Position numbers and translations under genes: made by a program. Source: an uncultured Lachnospira sp. (GTDB taxonomy: Bacteria > Bacillota > Clostridia > Lachnospirales > Lachnospiraceae). From it: a stretch of DNA of 64,000 nt. This document shows positions 1 through 8,224 of the stretch, piece after piece. The first letter of the stretch is position 1. Each line of letters begins with the position of its first letter. The notes beneath the pieces were generated by a model. It was not told the origin of the DNA and did no database searches. It was given only the letters and a program-made list of their open reading frames with translations. The DNA lies in the NCBI GenBank assembly GCA_934343805.1, contig CAKRIN010000001.1, positions 62,001 through 126,000 of the forward strand. The letters are read 5' to 3'.

Positions 1-608
1 TAGCAGTTAACCTTAGAACGAAGACCATCTGAGTATGCTGTTCTAGAGATTTCCTTTACTTCGCCTGTTGAGTAATCCATCTCTGTCTCAACGAATGTGA
101 ATCCGTTAATTCTTGAGATAATCTTAGCAGCATCCTTTCCAAGACCATTAAGGATAACTCTAAGAGGTTTCTGTCTAACCTTGTTAGCCTTCTCTGCAAT
201 ACCGATAGCTCCCTCAGCAGCAGCAAATGATTCATGACCTGCAAGGAATGCGAAACATTCTGTCTCTTCTTCAAGCAGCATCTTTCCTAAGTTACCATGT
301 CCAAGACCAACCTTTCTCTGGTCAGCAACTGAACCTGGAATACAGAATGCCTGAAGACCCTCTCCGATAGCTGCAGCAGCTTCTGAAGCCTTTCTTGCAC
401 CCTTCTTGATAGCGATTGCTGCACCTACTGTGTAAGCCCAGCATGCATTTTCAAAACAAATTGGCTGGATACCCTTAACCATAGCATATACATCTAATCC
501 GGCATCCTTAGTAATCTTTTCAGCTTCTTCAATATTAGCTATACCATAGCTGTTAAGAACTGAAGTAATCTTATCTATTCTTCTCTCATATGATTCAAAT
601 AAAGCCAT
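1..608 (-). CDS. GGGtGRT family protein, 3'-truncated by window edge
   Basis: The reading frame opens at 608 with ATG preceded by a strong AAGGAGGA ribosome site and runs off the left edge after about 202 codons with no stop. The translation begins MALFESYERRIDKITSVL and contains GIQPICFENACWAYTVGAA and GHESFAAAEGA. This matches my memory of the GGGtGRT proteins, about 330 residues, common in Clostridia and of unknown function; the motif that names the family should lie in the missing C-terminal part. It starts 14 bases after the Fe-S scaffold gene, so the two are co-transcribed. The pairing suggests a role with an iron-sulfur or redox cofactor, but that is inference. Confidence 0.72.
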   Translation of the reverse strand, partial: MALFESYERRIDKITSVLNSYGIANIEEAEKITKDAGLDVYAMVKGIQPICFENACWAYTVGAAIAIKKGARKASEAAAAIGEGLQAFCIPGSVADQRKVGLGHGNLGKMLLEEETECFAFLAGHESFAAAEGAIGIAEKANKVRQKPLRVILNGLGKDAAKIISRINGFTFVETEMDYSTGEVKEISRTAYSDGLRSKVNC

Positions 609-622
609 TCTAATTGTCCTCC

Positions 623-1327
623 TTACTTAACTTCTTCATCTGTTCTTGGGTCAATAATCTTAACAGCATCTGCAACTCTTCCGTACTGTCCGCAAGCTTT
701 CTCATATGCTGTTGTAGGGTCATCACCCTTCTTAATGAAGTCTGTCATCTTACCAAGGCTGACAAACTTGTAACCGATAATCTGGTTGTCCTTATCAAGG
801 GCAATACCTGTTACATAACCTTCTGCCATCTCAAGGTAACGAGGGCCTTTCTTTAATGTACCATACATAGTACCTACCTGAGAACGAAGTCCCTTACCAA
901 GATCTTCAAGACCAGCACCAACTGCAAGTCCACCTTCAGAGAATGCGCTCTGAGTTCTACCATAAACGATCTGTAAGAATAATTCTCTCATAGCTGTGTT
1001 AATTGCATCACAGACAAGGTCAGTGTTAAGAGCTTCCATAACTGTAAGTCCTGGTAAAATCTCTGCTGCCATAGCTGCTGAATGTGTCATTCCTGAACAT
1101 CCGATAGTTTCAACTAAAGCTTCCTGAATGATACCTTCCTTAACATTAAGAGTAAGCTTACATGCACCCTGCTGAGGAGCACACCAGCCAACACCATGTG
1201 TAAAACCTGAAATATCTTCAACCTTCTTATTCTGTACCCATTTACCTTCTGTTGGCACTGGAGCTGCTCCATGATGAACGCCCTGTGCTACTGGACACAT
1301 ATTCTCTACTTCCTGTGTGTAAATCAT
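623..1327 (-). CDS. NifU/IscU-like iron-sulfur cluster scaffold protein
   Basis: This 234-residue protein resembles the NifU N-terminal (IscU-type) scaffold family, which assembles Fe-S clusters on conserved cysteines. Cysteine-containing stretches are visible at WCAPQQGACKL, ETIGCSGMTHSAAM and NTDLVCDA. An upstream in-frame ATG at 1351 exists, but the ATG at 1327 has AAAGGAG at proper spacing and is the better start. It is longer than ordinary IscU (about 130 residues) and belongs to the Clostridial variant found next to GGGtGRT genes. No IscS/NifS or Suf gene is nearby, so it may load one dedicated partner, the gene at 1-608. Family assignment is good; the partner role is inference. Confidence 0.75.
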   Translation of the reverse strand: MIYTQEVENMCPVAQGVHHGAAPVPTEGKWVQNKKVEDISGFTHGVGWCAPQQGACKLTLNVKEGIIQEALVETIGCSGMTHSAAMAAEILPGLTVMEALNTDLVCDAINTAMRELFLQIVYGRTQSAFSEGGLAVGAGLEDLGKGLRSQVGTMYGTLKKGPRYLEMAEGYVTGIALDKDNQIIGYKFVSLGKMTDFIKKGDDPTTAYEKACGQYGRVADAVKIIDPRTDEEVK

Positions 1328-1370
1328 CTTATTACTCCTTTCGTAATTCATAGTGTTTACTATAAATGAA

Positions 1371-1391
1371 ACGACGGCAAGAAGCCGTCGT
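1371..1391 (-). terminator. Hairpin in leader between hexapeptide gene and Fe-S scaffold gene
   Basis: ACGACGGC (1371-1378) pairs perfectly with GCCGTCGT (1384-1391) around a 5-base loop. On the minus strand it is followed by a short T-rich stretch (TTTCATTTATA). It lies after the gene ending at 1481 and 44 bases before the start at 1327. It could be the terminator of the glmS operon or an attenuator in the leader of the scaffold gene; the weak T run leaves this open. Confidence 0.55.
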
Positions 1392-1408
1392 CCAAGCCTT
1401 GACTATTT

Positions 1409-1440
1409 TCTCACAAACTTTTGCATTAGTCAATGTGAGA
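1409..1440. promoter_or_regulatory. Inverted repeat TCTCACA-N18-TGTGAGA upstream of Fe-S scaffold gene
   Basis: TCTCACA at 1409-1415 and TGTGAGA at 1434-1440 are perfect inverted copies separated by 18 bases, between the hexapeptide gene and the leader hairpin. A TTGACT hexamer lies inside the loop on the minus strand, so a repressor or activator bound here could control the scaffold/GGGtGRT pair. No regulator family is recognised from the sequence. Confidence 0.3.
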
Positions 1441-1480
1441 CTCAATATTTTTACATTAATAAAACAAAAAATTCACATTA

Positions 1481-2152
1481 TTATCTCTTAGTTACTACTT
1501 CACCCTGTTTCTTATATATAGAACCTGCAGGGATAAAGCCTCTTACACTTGATAAAGGATAAATGTTGCTTTCTCTTCCTACAATTGTGCCTGGATTAAG
1601 TACGCTTCCACATCCAACCTCAACATTGTCACCAAGAAAAGCCCCTATCTTCTTAATTCCGGTATCAATATTACCATCAGGTCCTTTTATAGTTATAAGC
1701 TTCTTGTCAGATTTGACATTAGAAGTTATAGAGCCTGCTCCCATATGAGCCTTAAATCCAAGGATTGAATCTCCTACATAATTATAATGTGGAACCTGAA
1801 CCTTGTTAAAAAGAATTACATTCTTAAGCTCAGTTGAGTTGCCTACAACAGCTCCCTCGCCAACAATAGCCTTTCCACGGATAAATGCACAGTGTCTTAC
1901 CTCGGCATCTTTACCAATAATTGCAGGTCCTGCGATATAAGCTGATGAAAATACATTGGCACTTTTGTGCACCCATATATTTTCTCCTCGCTTCTCATAT
2001 TCGTCTTCTGGTAATGTATTGCCAAGTTCTACAATAAAATCGCCAATCTTTGCAAGTACCTCCCATGGAAATGTACAGCCTTCAAACACTTTCGCTGCAA
2101 TAGTTTCATTAAGGTCATACAGATTACCTATCTTTAATGCATCATTATTCAT
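1481..2152 (-). CDS. Left-handed beta-helix (hexapeptide) transferase, GlmU C-domain-like
   Basis: About 223 residues. From roughly residue 65 to 205 it shows hexapeptide-repeat spacing (IIGKDAEVRHCAFIRG, AIVGEGAVVGNS, IGAFLGDNVEVGCGSVLNPG), the parallel beta-helix of acyl- and nucleotidyltransferases. It matches proteins usually named UDP-N-acetylglucosamine pyrophosphorylase-like but lacks the GlmU uridyltransferase N-domain. It lies 23 bases downstream of glmS, which fits a step in amino-sugar activation, for example glucosamine-1-phosphate acetylation. An in-frame ATG at 2167 is possible; I prefer 2152 because AATGAGG sits 9 bases before it. Substrate is not proven. Confidence 0.72.
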   Translation of the reverse strand: MNNDALKIGNLYDLNETIAAKVFEGCTFPWEVLAKIGDFIVELGNTLPEDEYEKRGENIWVHKSANVFSSAYIAGPAIIGKDAEVRHCAFIRGKAIVGEGAVVGNSTELKNVILFNKVQVPHYNYVGDSILGFKAHMGAGSITSNVKSDKKLITIKGPDGNIDTGIKKIGAFLGDNVEVGCGSVLNPGTIVGRESNIYPLSSVRGFIPAGSIYKKQGEVVTKR

Positions 2153-2175
2153 ATCTAACATCCTCATTATATTAA

Positions 2176-3996
2176 TTATTCAACTGTAACAGACTTAGCA
2201 AGATTTCTTGGCTTATCAACATCATTTCCCTTAAGAACTGCTGTATAGTAAGCAATAAGCTGTAATGGAACTGCTGCAACCATTGGCATAAGAAGCTGGT
2301 CTGCCTGTGGCAATCTGATAATAATATCCGCCACTCCATCTTCAATATCAAGTTCTGGTTCTGCAATAAGCACTACAAATGCGCCTCTTGACTTAACCTC
2401 CTTAATATTACTTATTGTCTTTTCCTCAAGATTCTTCTGAGTTGCAATTGCAATTACAGGCATCTGTTCTGTAATAAGCGAAATTGTTCCATGCTTAAGT
2501 TCTCCTGCTGCATATGATTCAGAATGAATATATGATATCTCCTTTAACTTAAGAGAACCCTCCATGCTAAGCGCATAATCAAGACCTCGTCCTATATAGA
2601 GAAGACTGTCAGCATTAATAAGCTTTGAAGCTGCATACTGGCATTTGCTTTCAAGAGCAATGGCTTCTTCAATAACCTCTGGTATTTCTTCAAGCATCTT
2701 AGTATATTTGCTGCATTCTGCTGCATCCATCTTTCCATTAGCATAAGCTAATTCAAATGCAATTAAGTACATAATTGATACCTGAACCATATATGCCTTG
2801 GTAGAAGCTACTGAAATCTCTGGACCTGCATGTGTATATACAACCATATCTGCTTCTCTCGCAATTGAAGAGCCCTTTACATTAACAATTGCCATAGTAT
2901 CAGCCCCAGCCTGTTTTGCAAGTTCAAGCGCGGCCTTAGTATCAGCAGTCTCACCTGACTGTGATATAACAATCATAAGATCATCTTCATTAATAAGCGG
3001 ATCTCTGTATCTGAATTCAGATGCAATATCAACCGTTACAGATACCCTTGCAATCTTCTCAATAATATATTTACCTACCATACCTGCATGCATTGCTGTA
3101 CCACAGGCAACAATATATATATTCTTGTAACTTTTTAGCTTGTCAGAATTAAATCCTTCTGCGCTGAAATCTGGCATGTCATCTGTAATTCTTGGCATGA
3201 TAGTTCTCTTTACTGAATCAGGCTGTTCATGAATTTCCTTAAGCATAAAATGTGCATATCCGCCCTTTTCTGCAGCATCCACATCCCAGTCAGCTGTATT
3301 TAACTCTTTATGTATCTCATTACCATGGACATCATATATCTTAACTGAATCCTTCTTAATAACTGCTATCTCATTCTGATCAAGAAGATAATAATCTCTT
3401 GTGTAATGAATAATAGCTGGTACATCAGATGCTATGAAATTCTCATGCTCTCCAACACCTACTATAAGAGGGCTGTCCTTTCTTACTGCAAATATCTCAT
3501 CCGGGAAATCCCTGAACATAATTCCAAGTGCATATGACCCCTTAATCTCTGATAATACCTTAGCAATTGTCTTCATTGGATCTCCATCATAGTAATAATC
3601 AATCAGCTTTGCAGCAACTTCGGTATCGGTCTCACTGGCAAAGCTGTATCCCTCTCCTATAAGAAAATCCTTAAGCTTCTTGTAATTTTCAATAATACCA
3701 TTATGTACAATCGTAACTCTCTTATTTCCATGTGGATGTGAATTAATATCTGATGGTTCTCCATGTGTTGCCCATCTTGTATGTCCAATACCTACATGTC
3801 CTTCTGGTTTTCCTTCCTCATTCATCTTCTCTACAAGGTTAGCAAGTCTTCCCTTGCACTTCTTAACCTTGATATTACCATGGTCAAATACAGCAATACC
3901 TGCTGAATCATAACCTCTGTATTCCAGCTTTGATAATGCATCCACAAGCACATCTGCACTGTCTCTGTCGCCTACATATCCTGCAATTCCACACAT
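2176..3996 (-). CDS. glmS: Glutamine--fructose-6-phosphate aminotransferase (isomerizing)
   Basis: GlmS makes glucosamine-6-phosphate from fructose-6-phosphate and glutamine, the entry step to UDP-GlcNAc for the cell wall. The 606-residue length is typical. It starts MCGIAGYVG, giving the catalytic Cys2 of the class II glutamine amidotransferase domain (about 1-220). Two SIS sugar-isomerase domains follow (ACGTAMHAGMVGKYIIE; SQSGETADT), and the C-terminus DKPRNLAKSVTVE is the classic GlmS ending. It lies 22 bases downstream of topB with AAAGGG as ribosome site. There is no room for a glmS ribozyme leader, so that common Gram-positive control is absent and expression probably depends on the upstream operon promoter. 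Confidence 0.97.
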   Translation of the reverse strand: MCGIAGYVGDRDSADVLVDALSKLEYRGYDSAGIAVFDHGNIKVKKCKGRLANLVEKMNEEGKPEGHVGIGHTRWATHGEPSDINSHPHGNKRVTIVHNGIIENYKKLKDFLIGEGYSFASETDTEVAAKLIDYYYDGDPMKTIAKVLSEIKGSYALGIMFRDFPDEIFAVRKDSPLIVGVGEHENFIASDVPAIIHYTRDYYLLDQNEIAVIKKDSVKIYDVHGNEIHKELNTADWDVDAAEKGGYAHFMLKEIHEQPDSVKRTIMPRITDDMPDFSAEGFNSDKLKSYKNIYIVACGTAMHAGMVGKYIIEKIARVSVTVDIASEFRYRDPLINEDDLMIVISQSGETADTKAALELAKQAGADTMAIVNVKGSSIAREADMVVYTHAGPEISVASTKAYMVQVSIMYLIAFELAYANGKMDAAECSKYTKMLEEIPEVIEEAIALESKCQYAASKLINADSLLYIGRGLDYALSMEGSLKLKEISYIHSESYAAGELKHGTISLITEQMPVIAIATQKNLEEKTISNIKEVKSRGAFVVLIAEPELDIEDGVADIIIRLPQADQLLMPMVAAVPLQLIAYYTAVLKGNDVDKPRNLAKSVTVE

Positions 3997-4018
3997 TTAT
4001 TTAATCCCTTTCAATTCC

Positions 4019-6034
4019 TTACTTATAATTCTTGGCAGTTTCATTAAATAGTCCAACTAGCCCTGCCTGATTTCTTAATGCCATTACAGCCCTTGTTCTT
4101 CTGGAAACAAAACCATCCAGTTTTTCCATATACTCATCTGATGTAATATTTCCTTGTGCAACACCTGTAAGTCCTTTCTCCCAGCTTGCTGTAAGCTCCG
4201 GATTAAGCAGATGCCTTATAGAATTATCAACAACATCATATATTATCTCACCTAAAAATGTAGGTGTAATAATCTGTGTCTTCGAGTTAATAGAAATATA
4301 CTTAATAGTATTAAGTTTCTTAAGAATCTCGGCTCTTGTAGCACTGGTTCCTATTCCACTACCCTTAATCTGGGCTCGCAATTCTTCATCTTCAATAAGC
4401 TGACCCGCATTTTCCATTGCAAGGATAATAGAACCTGAGTTATATCTCTTAGGTGGAGATGTTTCCCCTTCTTTAATGTTAAACTCATTAAATGTGATTG
4501 TAGAACCTTTTCTATATTTTTTCAATACCTCAAATAATGCTGCATCACATTTATTATCATCTTTATTATCGTTATTATCATCATCCTTTGCTTTCGCATC
4601 AGCTTTAACCTTAGCAAACGAATTCTTAGCCACACCAAGATACCCTTCATCTACAAGAACCTTAAATGAAGCATACAGCTTTTCATTCTTAACATCACTG
4701 GTAATACTTATCTTCTGATATATTGCCGGAGGATAAAATATACTTAAAAATCTTCTGACAATTATCTCATAGGTTCTGGCTGCTGTAACTGACAGACTCT
4801 TAAGATTATTAAATCCCTGACCTGTAGGGATAATCGCATAATGGTCTGTAATCGCCTTATCGTTGCAATATCTTGTCTTCTCAATCCCTTTCTGCATATT
4901 ATTCTGCAAAATATGCTCCGCGATTTCCTTAACAGGTGCGAAATTACGAAGGCCACCTATATTCTTATGTATTTCCTTGCTTACAGCAGTCGATAACACT
5001 CTCGCGTCAGTTCTTGGATAAGTAACCAGCTTCTTTTCATACAGTTCCTGAATAATATTAAGTGTTTCATCAGGACTTATTTTAAAAAGCTTACTACATT
5101 CATTCTGAATCTCAGCAAGGTTATACAGAAGTGGCGGGTTCTTAGTTTCTTTCTTTCTCTCAATTGAATCAACTATTCCCTGTGCCGGTAGCGGATCAGA
5201 TAAGACACCGACCAGTTCTTCAGCCTTTTCTCTGTCCTTAAAACCATTGTCCTTATATAAATATGGTGTACCGGCATATCTGCTCTTGTCGCTTACACGC
5301 CATTCGGCATCAAATATTGAATTTTCAACCTGTGCCTGCCCTATTACTCTATAGAACGGAGTCTTTACAAAGCTTCTTATCTCACGTTCTCTTCTTACTA
5401 CCATACCAAGAACACATGTCATAACCCGACCGACTGAAACAACAGCTCTGTCCAGATGAAGATAATTAGCAATATTCCTTCCATACTTTAAGGTAAGAAC
5501 TCTCGAGAAATTAATCCCCATCAGATAATCCTCCTTGGCTCTCAGATATGCTGAGGCACTAAGATTATCATATTCAGATATATCCTTTGCTGTATTAATG
5601 CCTTTAATAATCTCTTCTTCTGTCTGTGAATCTATCCATACTCTTCTTTCTTTTTTGCCTTTAACTCCAGCCTGCTGCCTTACAAGTCTGTATATATATT
5701 CTCCCTCACGTCCCGAATCGGTACATACATATATATATTCTACATCTTCCCTTGTCAGTATCCCCTTAACTATATTAAACTGTTTCTCAACAGCCGGAAT
5801 AACCTCATACTTAAACTCCTTCGGTATGAATGGAAGCGTATCAAAGCTCCATCTTTTTAATTCAGGGTCATAAGCATCAGGATAACTCATAGTTACCAGA
5901 TGTCCTACACACCATGTCACTATATGTTCATCACTCTCAAGATATCCATCTTTTCTTGTAAAGTTAACATGCAATGCCTTGGCAAATTCTTGTGCGACAC
6001 TTGGTTTCTCCGCTATGTATACGGATTTGCCCAT
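4019..6034 (-). CDS. topB: DNA topoisomerase III
   Basis: A 671-residue type IA topoisomerase that relaxes and decatenates DNA through a 5'-phosphotyrosine intermediate. The N-terminus MGKSVYIAEKPSVA carries the TOPRIM glutamate, and TDSGREGEYIYRL (about 106-118) is the TOPRIM metal motif. The catalytic tyrosine is Y339 in LVTYPRTDARVLS. GIGTSATRAEI lies further on. There is no C-terminal zinc-finger region, as in short Firmicute TopB proteins. A low-complexity Asp/Asn/Lys patch (KAKDDDNNDNKDDNKCD, around residue 480-500) interrupts the core and is unusual; it reads as an acidic insert loop. TopB paralogs also occur on mobile elements, but here it sits in a housekeeping operon. Confidence 0.94.
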   Translation of the reverse strand: MGKSVYIAEKPSVAQEFAKALHVNFTRKDGYLESDEHIVTWCVGHLVTMSYPDAYDPELKRWSFDTLPFIPKEFKYEVIPAVEKQFNIVKGILTREDVEYIYVCTDSGREGEYIYRLVRQQAGVKGKKERRVWIDSQTEEEIIKGINTAKDISEYDNLSASAYLRAKEDYLMGINFSRVLTLKYGRNIANYLHLDRAVVSVGRVMTCVLGMVVRREREIRSFVKTPFYRVIGQAQVENSIFDAEWRVSDKSRYAGTPYLYKDNGFKDREKAEELVGVLSDPLPAQGIVDSIERKKETKNPPLLYNLAEIQNECSKLFKISPDETLNIIQELYEKKLVTYPRTDARVLSTAVSKEIHKNIGGLRNFAPVKEIAEHILQNNMQKGIEKTRYCNDKAITDHYAIIPTGQGFNNLKSLSVTAARTYEIIVRRFLSIFYPPAIYQKISITSDVKNEKLYASFKVLVDEGYLGVAKNSFAKVKADAKAKDDDNNDNKDDNKCDAALFEVLKKYRKGSTITFNEFNIKEGETSPPKRYNSGSIILAMENAGQLIEDEELRAQIKGSGIGTSATRAEILKKLNTIKYISINSKTQIITPTFLGEIIYDVVDNSIRHLLNPELTASWEKGLTGVAQGNITSDEYMEKLDGFVSRRTRAVMALRNQAGLVGLFNETAKNYK

Positions 6035-6063
6035 ATCTTTCCTCTTTCTTTCACATTAATATA

Positions 6064-7464
6064 TTATAACTCTTTAAGACTAATCAGCTTAACATTACTG
6101 TCTTTTGCAAAATTACGCAGTTCATCATCAAACGAATCCTTTGAAAACAGATATACATAATCATTTCCAATTCCTGCCTGACGTACATTAAGCATAAGTT
6201 CTTCAAACATTGTAAATGTAAATATATCATTATCCCAATTACATTTACCGACAACATACTTTCCATCAGTATCACATGCAATTATATCAATATCGCCATT
6301 TTTCCCCCACCATCTTCCAGAACGTGCTATCTTAATTTCAAGTCTGTTCATGGAATCAAGCAGATGTATAAACTCTGTGCCCACTTTAACAAAAGCTTCC
6401 TTGGCAAATGCATATATATTATCTGCAATATATTCGTTATAAAAAGCCTCCGCTCCCATAAGACACAATTGTGATTCATTAGGATATATGTACCTGTACC
6501 AGAATTCTGTGAATCCGGACTTAATCCTGTATAGTCCTTTTCTTGTATATTCTTTTCCTGCATAATCATATGAAAATATCTTCTCAACAATCTCACGTTC
6601 TATAAGATTCTTAAGATATACACTTATCTTATCCCTTCCAAAACCAGTATGCGCATGTAGCTCATTAAGCTTATTCTCTCCACCGGCAATACAATACAGA
6701 ATTGTATTATATAAGGATGTTTCCCTTAATTCTTCCCGTATATAATCACACCCTGCAGTTCTAAGCAGCATCCCATCTTTCAGTATATTATTAATAATAT
6801 TATCTTTAAGCGGCATGTTATCACTAAACTGCACAAGATAACCCGGTACACCGCCTGTAATCGCATATATAACCATATCATCCAGAACTGAATGTTTAGG
6901 AAACATCCTGACAATATCCACAAAAGACAATTCTTTAAGCTTAATAAATGTACTTATAGACAACGCACATTTACCTATTGCTGATACCATACTGTTCTCT
7001 ACCCAGCTTACTGATGAACTTGTTACAATAACCATAACCTTTTCATCATACATTCCTCCATTCACAAGCTCTTCTACAACACTCATGAAGTCTTTGCTGT
7101 TCTTTACTATATTCTGAAATTCTTCTATTACTACTATCTTAGTATCTGCCTCTATACGGGAAGTTTTCTTAAGAAGCTGGACATATAACTCCCTGGTGTC
7201 ATTGCCAGCAAGTTCCTTTATCGCATTATATTCATAATCAGCAAGCAGTCCTGTTCTTTGCATATGCATTGCCATAAGCTCTGTCTGTCCCAATTGTGAT
7301 GCAAGTGCAGCATTATAATAAAAAGCTTTCTTGTCTTTAAGAAATTCCCTTACAAGTTCTGTCTTTCCTATGCTGCTTCTTCCATAAAGCATTATTAACG
7401 AATTGCCAACTGCATTATAGTATTCATTTAGGCGATTCATCTCTTCAGTTCTTCCAATCAACAT
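6064..7464 (-). CDS. AAA+ ATPase of the archaeal-ATPase/DUF234 family
   Basis: A 466-residue protein starting MLIGRTEEMNRLNEYY with Walker A GRSSIGKT (28-35) and Walker B-like KIVVIEEFQNI. The C-terminal half, with FTEFWYRYIYPNES and GRWWGKNGDIDIIACD, resembles the DUF234 restriction-endonuclease-fold tail of these ATPases. The function of the family is unknown; related genes occur as stand-alone stress- or mobile-element-linked NTPases. It lies between yfbR (17 bases) and topB (29 bases), each gene with its own ribosome site, so it is co-transcribed with them. The G-D-I-D residues resemble part of a nuclease active site (D..ExK-like), but no clean catalytic motif can be confirmed. Confidence 0.82.
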   Translation of the reverse strand: MLIGRTEEMNRLNEYYNAVGNSLIMLYGRSSIGKTELVREFLKDKKAFYYNAALASQLGQTELMAMHMQRTGLLADYEYNAIKELAGNDTRELYVQLLKKTSRIEADTKIVVIEEFQNIVKNSKDFMSVVEELVNGGMYDEKVMVIVTSSSVSWVENSMVSAIGKCALSISTFIKLKELSFVDIVRMFPKHSVLDDMVIYAITGGVPGYLVQFSDNMPLKDNIINNILKDGMLLRTAGCDYIREELRETSLYNTILYCIAGGENKLNELHAHTGFGRDKISVYLKNLIEREIVEKIFSYDYAGKEYTRKGLYRIKSGFTEFWYRYIYPNESQLCLMGAEAFYNEYIADNIYAFAKEAFVKVGTEFIHLLDSMNRLEIKIARSGRWWGKNGDIDIIACDTDGKYVVGKCNWDNDIFTFTMFEELMLNVRQAGIGNDYVYLFSKDSFDDELRNFAKDSNVKLISLKEL

Positions 7465-7481
7465 ATCTGTTTCTCCTCTGA

Positions 7482-8084
7482 TTACCTGTTATGATAACCC
7501 TCTCCTGATTCATCAATTGTAAGCATATATGCAGGTATATATTCTTTCATAAAAAAATCCGCCTCTTTAAGCTTCATATCATTAATTGCATTAAATATTG
7601 TCTGTTCAGCATCCACAAAATCCATATTACCAGTCTTTTTCTCTTCAAGACATTTAATATATGCAGATATCTTATCTGCAGCCTTAACATATACCCACAG
7701 TTCTTTCTCTTCTTCCGTTTCAAGCAGTAGTCCCGCATATCTTTCCCTTATATTCTCAGATAACCCGGACAGCATCTGATCCTGTGCAACATTCTCGACT
7801 TCTTTATAGGCATTTCTTATTAAAGGACTGTAATACTTTACAGGAGTTGGCATGTCTCCTGTAATTATCTCTGTAACGTCATGATACATTCCAAGTATTG
7901 CAAGCCTTTCAGCATTAATATCGCCACCATATATTTCATTATTAATAATACCAAGTGCATGTGCAATATATGCAACTTCCAGACTGTGCTCACACAGATT
8001 CTCATTTCTTGTGTTTCTCATCAGCCCCCATCTGTTAATGTATTTCATCCTGGATAACATTGCATAAAAATGATTATCTTTCAT
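7482..8084 (-). CDS. yfbR: HD-domain 5'-nucleotidase YfbR
   Basis: A 200-residue HD phosphohydrolase of the YfbR family, which dephosphorylates deoxyribonucleoside 5'-monophosphates. The motifs RNTRNENLCEHSLEVAYIAH and LGMYHDVTEIITGDMPTPVKY hold the metal-binding His/His-Asp set and the family signature. It begins at ATG 8084 after GGAG and is the first gene of the operon leading through the ATPase, topB, glmS and the hexapeptide protein. Its role is nucleotide-pool control in the cytoplasm. Confidence in family is high; substrate range is from the family. Confidence 0.9.
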   Translation of the reverse strand: MKDNHFYAMLSRMKYINRWGLMRNTRNENLCEHSLEVAYIAHALGIINNEIYGGDINAERLAILGMYHDVTEIITGDMPTPVKYYSPLIRNAYKEVENVAQDQMLSGLSENIRERYAGLLLETEEEKELWVYVKAADKISAYIKCLEEKKTGNMDFVDAEQTIFNAINDMKLKEADFFMKEYIPAYMLTIDESGEGYHNR

Positions 8085-8126
8085 AACTACTCCATCCCTC
8101 TTATCACATCGTTAAATCGTCTTTTA

Positions 8127-8155
8127 ATTTTATCTCATGTAATATATTTAAGCAA
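8127..8155 (-). promoter_or_regulatory. Sigma-A promoter of the yfbR-topB-glmS operon
   Basis: On the minus strand TTGCTT (8150-8155) and TAAAAT (8127-8132) are separated by 17 bases, upstream of the ATG at 8084. It directly abuts the terminator at 8157-8206, so the operon starts cleanly here. Confidence 0.7.
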
Positions 8156-8156
8156 G

Positions 8157-8206
8157 TACCAAAAAGAAAAAGTGATGCCCAAACGGCACCACTTTTCTTT
8201 TTGGTA
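8157..8206 (-). terminator. Terminator of asd
   Basis: A long stem: TACCAAAAAGAAAA and TTTTCTTTTTGGTA are perfect inverted copies, with an inner AGTGATGCC/GGCACCACT stem around a short loop. The T-rich 3' arm supplies the T run on either strand, 18 bases after the asd stop. Confidence 0.85.
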
Positions 8207-8224
8207 TGTGTATATAGAATTTAA

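Noticed and set aside
2176..4018. A glmS ribozyme upstream of glmS
   Set aside because: Only 22 bases separate topB and glmS; no ribozyme-sized leader exists.
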